From Pseudorhodoplanes sp. (lineage in GTDB: Bacteria; Pseudomonadota; Alphaproteobacteria; Rhizobiales; Xanthobacteraceae), in assembly GCA_022843165.1 (NCBI GenBank), contig JALHOD010000007.1, positions 1 to 64,000 of the forward strand: a stretch of DNA of 64,000 bases. Direction: 5' to 3'. The first letter of the stretch is position 1. Each line of letters starts with the position of its first letter. The notes under the pieces were generated by a model. That model did no database searches. It was not told where the DNA came from and worked only from the letters and a program-made list of their open reading frames with translations. Positions 10,048 through 19,308 of the stretch are shown piece by piece. The translations under genes were made by a program, and so were the position numbers.

Positions 10048-10595
10048 GAGCCGGATGGACTGGATATGGCGTCCGCGGGCGGCCAGGCAAGCCGGGCCTC
10101 GGCCAGCCCCACCACATCCTGCTGACGCAGGGCCGCGCTCGCAGCGCGGGTATAGGCGGCCAGCCGCTCGGCTCCCCCATCGGACGCCCCGGCATAGACA
10201 TTGCGGCGCAGGGCGTCCGGCAGGATCGCAGCATCGGGGTCGCGCAACGCCGCACGATAGGCCGCCTGCCGGCCATAGAAGGCTTCCGCCACCCGCCGCA
10301 TCTCCCTGGGCACCTTGGTGTCGCTGATGCCGCGCTCGCGCAGGGTATCGTCCATGTCCTGGCAGAACCGGTCGAAAACATCCTGGCCGAGCGCCCGGAG
10401 CGCGGCCGCCTCGCCGGAGAAACGGTCGAGCAGAAGGCCGGCATGCAGCAGGATCATCTCAAAACGCCCGTTAACCGTGTCCGGCACGCCGTATTCGAGA
10501 TAGAATACGGGAGCGCGGGCCTGTGCCACGATGGCGCCATAGAGGGCTTCAATGGTGTCGGCCCGTCGGGGACGACGGAAAAAAGCGAATTTCAT
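10044..10595 (-). CDS. Ubiquinol-cytochrome c chaperone (CBP3-like)
   Basis: A 183-residue protein of the ubiquinol-cytochrome c chaperone family, bacterial relatives of mitochondrial Cbp3/UQCC1, which assists cytochrome b biogenesis. Supporting segments are the N-terminal DTIEALYGAIVAQAR and the central FDRFCQDMDDTLRERGISD with KVPREMRRVAEAFYGR. The ATG at 10595 (MKFAFFRR) is chosen over an upstream in-frame start because the intervening residues do not look coding and because the divergent bamE needs the space. It is co-transcribed with DUF177 through a four-base overlap. Confidence 0.85.
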   Translation of the reverse strand: MKFAFFRRPRRADTIEALYGAIVAQARAPVFYLEYGVPDTVNGRFEMILLHAGLLLDRFSGEAAALRALGQDVFDRFCQDMDDTLRERGISDTKVPREMRRVAEAFYGRQAAYRAALRDPDAAILPDALRRNVYAGASDGGAERLAAYTRAASAALRQQDVVGLAEARLAWPPADAISSPSGS

Positions 10596-10674
10596 CGGGC
10601 TGTCCTGACAGCGGGACCGGGGTTCAAGCGTGTCATCGTTGCAATACCGGGATTTGGCGGCTAGGTCGTCTGCC

Positions 10675-11133
10675 ATGAGAGAAAAACACGCATCACCACG
10701 GAACTGGACCGTGCGGGCCGCCGCCTGCGCGCTGGCCGCCGGACTGATGCTGTCGGCCTGCGGCGGCTTCGAGCAGACCTTCCAGCGCGGCTATGTAGTG
10801 CCGGACGGCGCCCTCGAACAGATTCCGGTCGGCTCCAGCCAGGAACAGGTGCTGATCGTGCTCGGCACGCCCTCCACCGTCGCCACGGTCAGCGGCGAGG
10901 CTTTCTATTACATTTCCCAGCGCGGTCAAAAGGCGGCGGCCTTCATGCCGCAGAAGGTCATCGACCAGCGCGTGATCGCGGTCTATTTCGACAAGCAGCG
11001 CCGCGTGCAGCGGCTCGCCGATTACGGCATGCAGGACGGCAAGATTTTCGACTTCGTCAGCCGCACCACCCCGAGCGGCGGACAGGAATTGTCCTACATC
11101 ACCTACCTGTTCAAGATCATCGGCACGCAATAG
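10675..11133 (+). CDS. bamE: Outer membrane assembly lipoprotein BamE
   Basis: A 152-residue SmpA/OmlA-family lipoprotein, a small subunit of the BAM complex that inserts beta-barrel proteins, such as the porins of this window, into the outer membrane. A signal peptide ends in the lipobox LSAC (Cys about residue 32). The BamE fold follows, with the typical IPVGSSQEQVLIVLGTPS and IAVYFDKQRRVQRLADYGM. The ATG at 10675 (MREKHASP) is preferred to an earlier in-frame start. It is transcribed divergently from the bc1-chaperone gene. Confidence 0.93.
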   Translation: MREKHASPRNWTVRAAACALAAGLMLSACGGFEQTFQRGYVVPDGALEQIPVGSSQEQVLIVLGTPSTVATVSGEAFYYISQRGQKAAAFMPQKVIDQRVIAVYFDKQRRVQRLADYGMQDGKIFDFVSRTTPSGGQELSYITYLFKIIGTQ

Positions 11134-11153
11134 CGCTGTCGCCTCGATGCAAG

Positions 11154-11187
11154 CAAAAAGCCCCGCGATCGCTCGCGGGGCTTTTTC
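11154..11187. terminator. Bidirectional rho-independent terminator between bamE and hppA
   Basis: CCCCGCG (11161-11167) and CGCGGGG (11174-11180) form a 7-bp stem with a six-base loop, extended by AAAAAG on the left and CTTTTT on the right. It therefore has a T-tract in both directions and serves bamE (+) and hppA (-). Confidence 0.9.
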
Positions 11188-11205
11188 GTCTGTGCAATGC
11201 GCGGA

Positions 11206-13326
11206 TCAGTGCGCGAGGATCGCGAGCAGCAACAACGCAACGATGTTGGTGATCTTGATCATCGGATTGACCGCGGGGCCGGCCGTGTCCTTGTAGGGAT
11301 CGCCGACGGTGTCGCCGGTCACGGCCGCCTTGTGGGCTTCCGAACCCTTGCCGCCAAAATGACCGTCCTCGATATACTTCTTGGCGTTGTCCCAGGCGCC
11401 GCCGCCCGAGGTCATCGAGATCGCGACGAACAGACCCGTCACGATCACGCCGAGCAGCATCGCGCCGACCGCGGAGAACGCCGCCGACTTGCCGGCGACG
11501 CCGCCACCCGCGATGAAGTAGATCACGAAGTAGACGAAGATCGGCGACAGCACCGGCAGCAGCGAGGGAATGATCATTTCCTTGATCGCGGCCTTGGTGA
11601 GCAGATCGACGGCGCGGCCGTAATCCGGCTTCTCCGTGCCCTTCATGATTCCCGGCTTCTCGCGGAACTGCCGGCGCACTTCCTCGACGATCGCGCTGGC
11701 AGCGCGGCCGACGGCGGTCATGCCCATCGCGCCGAACAGATACGGCAGCAGGCCGCCGAACAGCAGGCCGACCACGACGTAAGGATTGTTCAGCGAGAAA
11801 TCGAGCGTGATGCCCTTGAAATAGGGATATTGCGCGGAGTTGGCGATGAAGTATTTCAGGTCTTCATTGTAGGCCGCGAACAGCACCAGCGCGCCGAGAC
11901 CGGCGGAGCCGATCGCGTAGCCCTTGGTCACCGCCTTGGTGGTGTTGCCGACCGCGTCGAGCGCGTCGGTAGACTTGCGCACTTCCTTCGGCAGGCCGGC
12001 CATTTCGGCGATGCCGCCGGCATTGTCGGTGACCGGGCCGAAGGCGTCGAGCGCCACGATCATGCCGGCGAGAGCCAGCATGGTCGTGACGGCGATGGCG
12101 ATGCCGAACAGGCCGGCAAGCGCATAGGTGACCAGGATGCCGGCGATGATCACGATTGCCGGCAAGGCGGTCGCCTCCATCGAGATGGCAAGGCCCTGGA
12201 TCACGTTGGTGCCGTGACCGGTGACAGACGCCTGCGCGATCGACTTGACCGGGCGATAGTCGGTGCCGGTGTAGTATTCGGTGATCCAGATGATCAGCGC
12301 GGTGACCACGAGGCCAGCCACGCCGCAGAGGAACAACGACATGCCGGTGTAGCTGACACCCGGAATCGCGCCGAAGCCGATCACCAGATGCGTGACAAGC
12401 GCAACACCGCCGAGCGACAGCACGCCGGTGGCGATGAGGCCCTTGTACAGTGCGCCCATGATCGACTGGCTGGCGCCGAGCTTCACGAAGAAGGTGCCGG
12501 CGATCGAGGTGATGATGCAGACCGCACCGATGGCGAGCGGATAGATCATCATGCTGCCGAGAATCGGCGTGCCCGCGAAGAAGATCGCGGCGAGCACCAT
12601 GGTGGCGACCGCGGTCACCGCATAGGTCTCGAACAGGTCGGCGGCCATGCCGGCGCAGTCGCCGACGTTGTCGCCCACGTTGTCGGCGATGGTCGCCGGG
12701 TTGCGCGGATCGTCTTCCGGGATGCCGGCTTCGACCTTGCCGACGAGATCGCCGCCGACGTCCGCACCCTTGGTGAAGATGCCGCCGCCGAGACGGGCGA
12801 AGATCGAGATCAGAGATGCGCCGAAGCCGAGCGCGACCAGCGCGTCGACAACCGTGCGGCTGTTCGGAGCAAACGCCAGCGGACCGGTCAGGATCATGTA
12901 GTAGACAGACACACCGAGCAGCGCGAGACCGGCCACCAGCATGCCGGTAATGGCGCCGGCCTTGAAAGCGAGTTCAAGACCGCCGGCGAGCGAACCGATC
13001 GCCGCCTGGGCGGTGCGCACATTGGCGCGCACGGAGATGTTCATGCCAATGAAACCGGCAAGGCCCGACAGCACCGCGCCGACAGCGAAGCCGATGGCGA
13101 CCAGCCAGCCGAGGAAATAGCCGACCAGCGCAAAGATCACGACGCCGACCATGCCGATGGTCGTGTACTGGCGCTTCAGATAGGCCTGTGCGCCTTCCGC
13201 GACCGCAGCCGCGATCTCCTGCATCTTGGCGGAACCGGCGTCGGCCTTCATGACCGACACGGTGGCCCAGACGCCGTACACGATGGAAAGCAAACCGCAG
13301 GCGATGATCACCCACAAAGTTGTCAT
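11206..13326 (-). CDS. hppA: Membrane-bound proton-translocating pyrophosphatase (K+-independent type)
   Basis: A 706-residue inner-membrane protein with about 16 helices that couples pyrophosphate hydrolysis to proton pumping. The substrate site is seen in [13 protein letters not shown] and in [20 protein letters not shown], rich in metal-chelating Asp. The motif GNTTKA has Lys at the position that marks K+-independent H+-pyrophosphatases. The family signature usually reads DVGADLVGK; here the second Ala is Gly. The start is the ATG at 13326 ([11 protein letters not shown]). The frame stays open nearly 600 bases further upstream, but that part is not protein-like. Confidence 0.96.
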   Translation of the reverse strand: MTTLWVIIACGLLSIVYGVWATVSVMKADAGSAKMQEIAAAVAEGAQAYLKRQYTTIGMVGVVIFALVGYFLGWLVAIGFAVGAVLSGLAGFIGMNISVRANVRTAQAAIGSLAGGLELAFKAGAITGMLVAGLALLGVSVYYMILTGPLAFAPNSRTVVDALVALGFGASLISIFARLGGGIFTKGADVGGDLVGKVEAGIPEDDPRNPATIADNVGDNVGDCAGMAADLFETYAVTAVATMVLAAIFFAGTPILGSMMIYPLAIGAVCIITSIAGTFFVKLGASQSIMGALYKGLIATGVLSLGGVALVTHLVIGFGAIPGVSYTGMSLFLCGVAGLVVTALIIWITEYYTGTDYRPVKSIAQASVTGHGTNVIQGLAISMEATALPAIVIIAGILVTYALAGLFGIAIAVTTMLALAGMIVALDAFGPVTDNAGGIAEMAGLPKEVRKSTDALDAVGNTTKAVTKGYAIGSAGLGALVLFAAYNEDLKYFIANSAQYPYFKGITLDFSLNNPYVVVGLLFGGLLPYLFGAMGMTAVGRAASAIVEEVRRQFREKPGIMKGTEKPDYGRAVDLLTKAAIKEMIIPSLLPVLSPIFVYFVIYFIAGGGVAGKSAAFSAVGAMLLGVIVTGLFVAISMTSGGGAWDNAKKYIEDGHFGGKGSEAHKAAVTGDTVGDPYKDTAGPAVNPMIKITNIVALLLLAILAH

Positions 13327-13774
13327 TGGTAGTCCCCGATTATGGAATTCAAGCCGGAGGTAGCCCCGATCCGGCTGTGCCTGGAAACGGAACCCGCCGC
13401 GCGAAACGCCTCCGGCAGGCCCCCTGAAAGTGCGCGGACATTGCCAAAAACGTTTTGCGAACGCAACGGCGGAAATCCCTGAATTCCGGCCCATTTTGGT
13501 GTCTTGCCGGCGAAATGGACGGACCCGGGAGGCCGTTTGCGACTCGCGCGGAATGGCTCCCGCGGCGCAGTCGCGCCCGGGTTTGGGCCATCTCCGCCCT
13601 CGCGAGATGGAGGGCGCGCGGAACGCCGGGGTCCCAGGGGACCCGCGGACCCCGGCGCCTCGCGGCACCGAGGCTCGCCGAAGTCTTTTCAGAGCCGCCA
13701 GTCCGCCGGTTGTCCGGCGTTCCGCGCGCGGTGTTTGAGGCTTGCTCTGCGACAACCCTGGAGGACAGACAGCC

Positions 13775-13882
13775 CTGGTGCGGGCATCCCCTTGGTATCC
13801 TCCGCTGGTGATCCACGGCCGGTGGACCGGATCATCGCAGCTTGGGCCGCTGGTTGAAGGATACGTCCGGCCCCCAAACCAG
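13775..13882 (-). ncRNA. Candidate structured RNA or 5' leader element upstream of hppA
   Basis: Nested inverted repeats fit one long rod: CTGGT 13775-13779 with ACCAG 13878-13882, GGGC 13782-13785 with GCCC 13870-13873, GTATCC 13795-13800 with GGATAC 13859-13864, GCTG 13804-13807 with CAGC 13838-13841, and TGATCC 13809-13814 with GGATCA 13829-13834. A minus-strand promoter-like pair lies 70 bases upstream, so it may be a leader of hppA mRNA or a separate RNA. It does not contain the SRP RNA or RNase P core sequences I know. A 6S-like RNA was considered but cannot be shown. Strand is inferred from the promoter. Confidence 0.35.
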
Positions 13883-13949
13883 CCACCGCTCCCCGCCCCG
13901 CGTCTCATGACGCTGATCAGACGCCCCTTCCCCGGGACGGGATGAGTTG

Positions 13950-13979
13950 AATATAATCCTATTCATGCGCGAGCGCCAA
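13950..13979 (-). promoter_or_regulatory. Sigma-70-like promoter upstream of hppA / structured RNA
   Basis: On the minus strand TTGGCG (13979-13974) and TATATT (13955-13950) are separated by 18 bases. This is the most AT-rich spot in the spacer and would start transcription near 13943, toward hppA. Confidence 0.4.
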
Positions 13980-14073
13980 TCACGATAATGTGATTTATTT
14001 CCTAGTGGACGATGTCTGCGTCGCCGCGCCCGGACGCGCCGCGGTCGATTGCAGCCACGCCGGCGTTTTCAAA

Positions 14074-15294
14074 TCAGACCGGCTGCCGCCGCCCGCGCAG
14101 GGTCAGCCAGGCCAGCAACGCCGCGGCGATCAGCACGACCGGGAACACGACCCCGTTCACCGTCACCCAGCCATAGACCGCCAGCATATTGCCGGAGGCA
14201 AAGGAGCCGATCGCCATCGAGCCGAACACCAGGAAGTCGTTGAAGCTCTGCACCCGGGTGCGCTCCTCCGGACGGTGGCATTGCGTGACCATCGCGGTGG
14301 CGCCGATGAACCCGAAATTCCAGCCCACCCCGAGCAGAACAAGACCGATCCAGAAATGCCAGAGCGTCACGCCGGCGATGCTGACGGCGGCGCTGGTCAG
14401 CAGCAGCGCAAAGCCCGCGCCGATGACGCGCTCGATTCCGAATCTGGCGATCAGGCCGCCGGTGAAGAAACTCGGCGCATACATGCCGAGGACATGCCAT
14501 TGCAGCCCGAGCGCGGCATCGGTGACGGAATGATCGCACATCACCATCGCCAGCGGCGCGGAGGTCATCACCATGTTCATCATGGCGTAACTTGCGACGC
14601 CGCAGATCACCGCCACCGCGAAGCGCGGCTGCTGCAGGATCTGCGACAGCGGCCTGCCCTCGCCGCCGATCTGGATACGCGGCGGCGTCGGGATTTTCAC
14701 AAAGCACAGCACGCCTGCGGCGATCACCGCCACGGCGGATTGCGCCAGAAAACTCGCCGCGAACAGATAGGGCGGCCAGAGATCCTTGGTGACGATCACA
14801 AGCTGCGGGCCCAGGATCGCCGCGAACACGCCGCCGATCAGCACCCAGGAAATGGCTTTCGGCCGGAACGCGTCGCTCGCGGTATCGGCGGCGGCGAAGC
14901 GATAGGCCTGATGCGCCGATGCATAAAGACCGCAGAAGAACGCGCCGACATTGAACAGCATGAACGACGACTGCATGACGGCCATGTAGCCGAACAGACC
15001 CGTCACCACGCCGAACGCGGTGCCGACCTGAAACGCCGTGCGGCGGCCGTAATGGCGCGCCAGCCAGCCGACCGGCAAGGTGCCGAGCCACATGCCGATG
15101 ACGTAAACGGTGATCGGCACGGTCGCGTAGGCCTTGTCGGGCGCCAGCATGGAGCCGACGATGGCGCCGGTCGCCAGCATCACCGTGTTGTTGGCGCCCG
15201 CGAGCGCCTGCGTGACGGCGAGGACAATCGCATTGCGCTTGGCAAGGCGGTCATCTGCAACGAACGCACTGGCAGGCGGAGTGGCGGCCGACAT
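14074..15294 (-). CDS. MFS transporter
   Basis: A 406-residue inner-membrane protein with about 12 hydrophobic helices. The major facilitator motif between helices 2 and 3 is seen in LPVGWLARHYGRRTAFQVG (about residues 75-93). The substrate is unknown. The ATG at 15294 (MSAATPP) is chosen over a GTG two codons upstream. It lies about 30 bases downstream of the hydroxyacid oxidase gene on the same strand, so a linked substrate such as a hydroxy- or keto-acid is possible but unproven. Confidence 0.85.
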   Translation of the reverse strand: MSAATPPASAFVADDRLAKRNAIVLAVTQALAGANNTVMLATGAIVGSMLAPDKAYATVPITVYVIGMWLGTLPVGWLARHYGRRTAFQVGTAFGVVTGLFGYMAVMQSSFMLFNVGAFFCGLYASAHQAYRFAAADTASDAFRPKAISWVLIGGVFAAILGPQLVIVTKDLWPPYLFAASFLAQSAVAVIAAGVLCFVKIPTPPRIQIGGEGRPLSQILQQPRFAVAVICGVASYAMMNMVMTSAPLAMVMCDHSVTDAALGLQWHVLGMYAPSFFTGGLIARFGIERVIGAGFALLLTSAAVSIAGVTLWHFWIGLVLLGVGWNFGFIGATAMVTQCHRPEERTRVQSFNDFLVFGSMAIGSFASGNMLAVYGWVTVNGVVFPVVLIAAALLAWLTLRGRRQPV

Positions 15295-15324
15295 ATTCAC
15301 TTCCCTGAATGAAGGACGCCCTTC

Positions 15325-16605
15325 TTAGCGGCCGGATTCGGCCCGCGCCAGTGCGGGAGGCGCAGGCCAGTCCTGCATCGCGCCGGGATGCCGGACGACC
15401 AGGGATGCAATGTCCGGCAGCGCATGCGCGCCCGCCTGCCGCATCGCAACACGAAGTTCTTCGATCAGCAGCTGGGTGACATAATCGGCGCCGCCATCGC
15501 CCAAGGCGGCCACCCCATAGAGGAACGTCCGGCCGGCCAAAGCCGCATCCGCGCCCGCCGCGCGGGCGCGCATGAGGTCGAGGCCCGAGCGCACGCCGCC
15601 GTCGAACAGGACGGTGGCGCGCCGCCCGACCGCAGCCGCCACGGCCGGAACGACATCGATCGCGGCGGGAGCCGCCTCGAACTGCCGGCCGCCGTGATTG
15701 GAGACCTGGACGCCATCGACTCCCAGCGACACGGCGATCTCTGCGTCGGCGGGATGCATCACACCCTTGACGACCAGCGGACCTTTCCAGAGATCGCGAT
15801 AGCGCGCGACTTCCTGCCAGGTGAAGCCGCCGCGCACCTCGCGCTGCGCGAAACCGGCGATGTCCCGCTTGCTCGCATTTTGGCCGGCATAACGCGCCAA
15901 GGTCGGGAAGCCGGGACGGCCCTGCGTGGCCAGCGCCCACAGCCAGCCCGGGCACATCGTGACTTGCAGCATCGTCCGCAGACTCGGGCGGAACGGCAGC
16001 ACTAGGCCGTTGCGCAATTCGCGCGGGCGCTTGGCGCGGCTGGGCGTGTCGAGCGTCAGCACGAGGACGTGGACGCCGGCATCTTTCGCGCGCCGCACCA
16101 GATCGATGCCGACGGCATGGTCGTTGGCCGCCAGCCGGTAAAGCTGAAACCACACCACATCGGGCGCGAGCGCCGCCAGTTCCTCGAGCGCGACGCCGCT
16201 CACGGTGCCGGCGGTGTAGGGAATGCGCGCCTGTTGCGCGGCACGCGCCAGATGACGTTCCGCGCCGGGCCACATCACGCCTTGCAGACCCATCGGCGCG
16301 ATTCCGACCGGCGCGGCATAGGAGCGGCCGAACAGGGTCACTTCGGTCGATATCTCGTCGCGGTCGACGCCGTAGCGCGGCACAATCTGGATGGCATCGA
16401 GCGCAGCGGCATTGCGCAGGACAGCGAGATCACTTCCGGTGCCGCCCGCGACGGTGTCGTAGCCGAGACTCGGCACGCGGCGCTGCGCGCGCCGGCGCAG
16501 ATCCTCGACGGTCGGAAAGTTCCGCTTCAGCCAGGCCTCGCGTGAATTGCCGGAGACCCCCCATCCCGCATTGCCGGGCACTGGTGTTGCGGATGAACTG
16601 GACAT
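15325..16605 (-). CDS. FMN-dependent alpha-hydroxy-acid oxidase/dehydrogenase
   Basis: A 426-residue TIM-barrel flavoenzyme of the lactate/glycolate/mandelate oxidase family. Seen are GSDLAVLRNAAALDAIQIVPR near the N-terminus, the FMN-binding Lys in PLVVKGVMHPADAEIA (about 275), the catalytic His-Arg segment VSNHGGRQFEAAPA (about 300) and the phosphate-binding FDGGVRSGLDLMRARAAGA. The substrate (lactate, mandelate or another 2-hydroxyacid) cannot be fixed by sight, so no gene symbol is given. The MFS gene follows after about 30 bases. Confidence 0.9.
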   Translation of the reverse strand: MSSSSATPVPGNAGWGVSGNSREAWLKRNFPTVEDLRRRAQRRVPSLGYDTVAGGTGSDLAVLRNAAALDAIQIVPRYGVDRDEISTEVTLFGRSYAAPVGIAPMGLQGVMWPGAERHLARAAQQARIPYTAGTVSGVALEELAALAPDVVWFQLYRLAANDHAVGIDLVRRAKDAGVHVLVLTLDTPSRAKRPRELRNGLVLPFRPSLRTMLQVTMCPGWLWALATQGRPGFPTLARYAGQNASKRDIAGFAQREVRGGFTWQEVARYRDLWKGPLVVKGVMHPADAEIAVSLGVDGVQVSNHGGRQFEAAPAAIDVVPAVAAAVGRRATVLFDGGVRSGLDLMRARAAGADAALAGRTFLYGVAALGDGGADYVTQLLIEELRVAMRQAGAHALPDIASLVVRHPGAMQDWPAPPALARAESGR

Positions 16606-16639
16606 GCGAAGACTTCCCGGAGCGGACCTGTGATTGCGA

Positions 16640-17629
16640 TCAGAAATGGCTGAAGGAGGAATGACTGAATGTCACCGCCGTGCCGGATGAATCGAGAAAG
16701 CGCGGCGGCTGATGGCCCTTGCTCACCCGTCCGACATCGCGGATCGCGACATGCGCCAGCTTACCGACGGCCAGAACGCTCTCCAGCCTGGCGGGCGGCA
16801 CCGTCAAGATAATCTCGTAATCGTCGCCGCCGCCATAAATGGTCTCGCGCAATGTATGATCGGCGGCGAGCGCTTTTCTCGCTGCATCCGACAGCGGAAC
16901 GGCCTCAAGCGCGACCTGCGCGGTCACGCCGGAGACGCGAAGTAGTTTGGACAGGTCGCCGGCAAACCCGTCGGATACGTCGATGGCCGCACTGGCATAG
17001 GTGCGGATGGTTTCCGCAAAGGCGACCCGCGGCTGCGGGAGCCGATAGCGCGAGAGCAGGTGGTCGCGCTCGCTTGCATCGATTTTCCAGCGCTCCGCCA
17101 AACCGGGCGCGCGGCGCAGTTGCAGCCCGAGCGCTGCGTCGCCGATCGTGCCGGTGACAAGGATATGATCGCCCGGCTGCGCGCCATGCCGCTTCACCAT
17201 GCTGCCGCGCGGCAAGGTGCCAAGCGCAAAAATCGTCACCATCAGCGGCCCGGGAACACGGTCGGTATCTCCGCCGGCCAATTGACAATGATAGGCTTCC
17301 GAATCCTCCTTCAGGCCGCGGCAGAACGAGGAAAGCCAGCCCTCGCCGAGGTTGCGCGGCAAGGCGATCGACATCAAAAACACGGCCGGCTTTGCGCCCT
17401 TGGCGGCGAGATCGGACAGGTTCACGCGCAAGGCCTTGCGGGCGATCATGTCGGGCAGCTCGTCGGCCAGCACATGGATGCCGCCGACGATGGCGTCGGT
17501 GGTCAGGATCAGGTCATGCCCGTCGGGCGGGGTGAAAAAGGCCGCGTCGTCGGTGAGCGACAGGGCGCCGGGATGCGTCGCCAGCGGCCGGAAGAAATTT
17601 GCGATCAGCTTGTCTTCCGCCGATTCCAT
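16640..17629 (-). CDS. thiL: Thiamine-monophosphate kinase
   Basis: A 329-residue cytosolic ATP-dependent kinase of the AIR-synthase/PurM fold that makes thiamine diphosphate from thiamine monophosphate. Motifs are LTDDAAFF near the N-terminus, LILTTDAIVGGIHVLADE (about 38-55), ARKALRVNLSDLAAKGA, HCQLAGGDTDR and AIDVSDGFAGDLSKL; their Asp residues bind Mg-ATP. It follows nusB by 8 bases, a common pairing in alphaproteobacteria. No TPP riboswitch precedes it. Confidence 0.95.
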   Translation of the reverse strand: MESAEDKLIANFFRPLATHPGALSLTDDAAFFTPPDGHDLILTTDAIVGGIHVLADELPDMIARKALRVNLSDLAAKGAKPAVFLMSIALPRNLGEGWLSSFCRGLKEDSEAYHCQLAGGDTDRVPGPLMVTIFALGTLPRGSMVKRHGAQPGDHILVTGTIGDAALGLQLRRAPGLAERWKIDASERDHLLSRYRLPQPRVAFAETIRTYASAAIDVSDGFAGDLSKLLRVSGVTAQVALEAVPLSDAARKALAADHTLRETIYGGGDDYEIILTVPPARLESVLAVGKLAHVAIRDVGRVSKGHQPPRFLDSSGTAVTFSHSSFSHF

Positions 17630-17637
17630 GTCGGGCC

Positions 17638-18129
17638 TCAGCCGGGCGCGCGATCGAATTCGGCCGCGCGCAGCTGGCGCGCCAGCGCGTCGAGCACGGC
17701 ATTGACCATTCCGGTCTCGTCGCGGTCGACAAAGGCATTGGCGACATCGACATATTCCGAGACCACCACGCGGGCGGGAATGTCCTTGCGTTGATCAAGC
17801 TCGAAGGCGCCGGCCCGCAACACCGCGCGCAGCAGCGCCTCGACCCGCTTGAGCGGCCAGCCGGAATTCAGCGCGGCGTCGATCAGCGGATCGAGCTTGC
17901 GCTGCTCGCGCACGGCGCCGCCGACGATGTCGCGGAAGAAGGCGGCCTCGGCGGGAAGATATTTCGAGCCTTCCACTTCTCCGCCGAGCCAGTGGCTTTC
18001 GAATTCGGCGAGAATGTCCGACAACGAGGTGCCGGCAATGTCCATCTGGTACAAGGCCTGCACGGCCGCAAGCCGCGCGGCGCCGCGCTTGTTGGCTTTT
18101 CGATCGTCGGTTTTCGGCGCGCGCGTCAT
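17638..18129 (-). CDS. nusB: Transcription antitermination factor NusB
   Basis: A 163-residue all-helical RNA-binding protein. With NusE (S10) it binds boxA and supports antitermination in rRNA operons. The NusB fold is recognised from [19 protein letters not shown] at the N-terminus, [28 protein letters not shown] in the middle and [26 protein letters not shown] toward the C-terminus. Its ATG overlaps the ribH stop by four bases (ATGA), so translation is probably coupled. Confidence 0.95.
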   Translation of the reverse strand: MTRAPKTDDRKANKRGAARLAAVQALYQMDIAGTSLSDILAEFESHWLGGEVEGSKYLPAEAAFFRDIVGGAVREQRKLDPLIDAALNSGWPLKRVEALLRAVLRAGAFELDQRKDIPARVVVSEYVDVANAFVDRDETGMVNAVLDALARQLRAAEFDRAPG

Positions 18130-18635
18130 CGCTTTGTCCGCGCCTTCGGTTTGGCAAGGCCGCGCTTGATCGCCAGCATGGCCAAAGCCGCGCGGGCGGC
18201 ATCGCCGCCCTTGTCGCCCTCGTCCGGCTTGGCGCGCGCCCAGGCCTGGCTCTCGGTGTTGACCGTCAGAATGCCGTTGCCGAGCGGGACTTTCCGCGCC
18301 ACCGACAGATCCATCAGGGCGCGGGCGGATTCCTGCGAGACGATCTCGAAATGGATGGTGTCGCCGCGGATGACGCAGCCCAAAGCCACCACCCCGTCAT
18401 AGGGCTTCCTCACCTGGATAGCGGCGTCGAGCGCGATCGCAATCGCGGCCGGGATTTCCAGCGATCCGGGCACGGTGATGCGGTCGACATCCGCGCCCGC
18501 CTGCGCCAGCGCGCGGGTGGCGCCCGCCAGCAGGGCGTCGGCGATATCGTCGTAGAAACGCGCCTCGACGATGAGAAAACGCGCGCTTTTCAGCCCGCTG
18601 CCGTCGTTGCTCTGGCTGCGCCGCTTGCCGGCCAT
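18126..18635 (-). CDS. ribH: 6,7-dimethyl-8-ribityllumazine synthase
   Basis: A 169-residue lumazine synthase. It condenses the ribityl-aminouracil with the butanone phosphate to give lumazine, the penultimate step of riboflavin synthesis. Seen are [29 protein letters not shown] and the substrate loop [20 protein letters not shown], whose His is the proton-transfer residue. The C-terminus is basic and Ala/Lys-rich. The ATG at 18635 follows a GGAG run at proper distance. It sits between ribE and nusB in the classical rib-nus order. Confidence 0.95.
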   Translation of the reverse strand: MAGKRRSQSNDGSGLKSARFLIVEARFYDDIADALLAGATRALAQAGADVDRITVPGSLEIPAAIAIALDAAIQVRKPYDGVVALGCVIRGDTIHFEIVSQESARALMDLSVARKVPLGNGILTVNTESQAWARAKPDEGDKGGDAARAALAMLAIKRGLAKPKARTKR

Positions 18636-18693
18636 CACGAAACTCCACTGTGCTGCCGTGAGGTACTCGCCCCCGGCGGGCGGCGCAAGGCCG

Positions 18694-19299
18694 TTACTGC
18701 GACTGCATCAGGCGCGCCGCATAGCGCGCCATCACGTCGATTTCGAGATTGAGCTGATCGCCGGCCTTGAGAGCGCCGAACGTCGTCACCGCCAGCGTAT
18801 GCGGAATGATGTGAACGGAAAAATCGTCACCCGCGACGTCGTTAACGGTCAGCGAGACGCCGTCCAGCGCCACCGAGCCCTTGGCCGCGATGAAACGGGA
18901 GATCGCCTTGGGCGCACGCAAAACAAACCGCGCCTGATCGGTGAGGTCCTCGCGCGAGACCACCTCGGCCAGACCGTCGACATGGCCGCTGACGATATGG
19001 CCGCCGAGTTCGTCGCCGGCCTTCAGGGCCCGCTCTAGATTGAGTTTGACTCCGGGTTGCCACCGGCCGGCATTGGTCACCCGCAAGGTTTCGGCGGCGG
19101 CGTCGACGGCGAAGACGCAACGGCCGGCCTGCGCGGCGACCTCCACCACCGTCAGGCAAATTCCGGAACATGAAATCGACGCGCCGAGCGCGATCGAGGC
19201 CGGATCATATCCGCATCCGATCTCGATCCTGCTGAGCGTGTTGGCGCGCGGGGTCACTTTCACCACCTCGCCCAGATCCGTCACGATTCCGGTAAACAT
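18694..19299 (-). CDS. ribE: Riboflavin synthase, alpha subunit
   Basis: A 201-residue enzyme that dismutates two lumazine molecules to riboflavin. It begins with the invariant [12 protein letters not shown] and contains two lumazine-binding repeats (about 1-97 and 98-195), with SCSGICLTV in the first and [11 protein letters not shown] in the second. It stands between ribD (10 bases upstream) and ribH (about 60 bases downstream). No FMN riboswitch is present upstream, so this cluster is not obviously FMN-regulated. Confidence 0.95.
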   Translation of the reverse strand: MFTGIVTDLGEVVKVTPRANTLSRIEIGCGYDPASIALGASISCSGICLTVVEVAAQAGRCVFAVDAAAETLRVTNAGRWQPGVKLNLERALKAGDELGGHIVSGHVDGLAEVVSREDLTDQARFVLRAPKAISRFIAAKGSVALDGVSLTVNDVAGDDFSVHIIPHTLAVTTFGALKAGDQLNLEIDVMARYAARLMQSQ

Positions 19300-19308
19300 C
19301 GCTGCCCG

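Larger units (their letters stand above)
13327..14073. other. 747-base spacer upstream of hppA; no gene seen
   Basis: Open frames here are GC-driven and do not resemble proteins. Nested inverted repeats at 13775-13882 and a promoter-like pair at 13950-13979 are listed separately. The part nearest hppA (13327-13740) is very GC-rich and shows no distinct motif. The part nearest the MFS gene (13985-14073) is featureless. Confidence 0.6.

Noticed and set aside
11197-13332. 711-codon open frame antisense to hppA
   Set aside because: Composition is dominated by Asp, His, Arg and Gly with no domain, the usual antisense shadow of a GC-rich membrane-protein gene.
13327-13908. Upstream extension of the hppA reading frame by about 194 codons
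   Set aside because: The extension is GC-driven, Arg/Gly/Pro-rich and precedes a clear family start ([11 protein letters not shown]); it overlaps the promoter-like and structured region.
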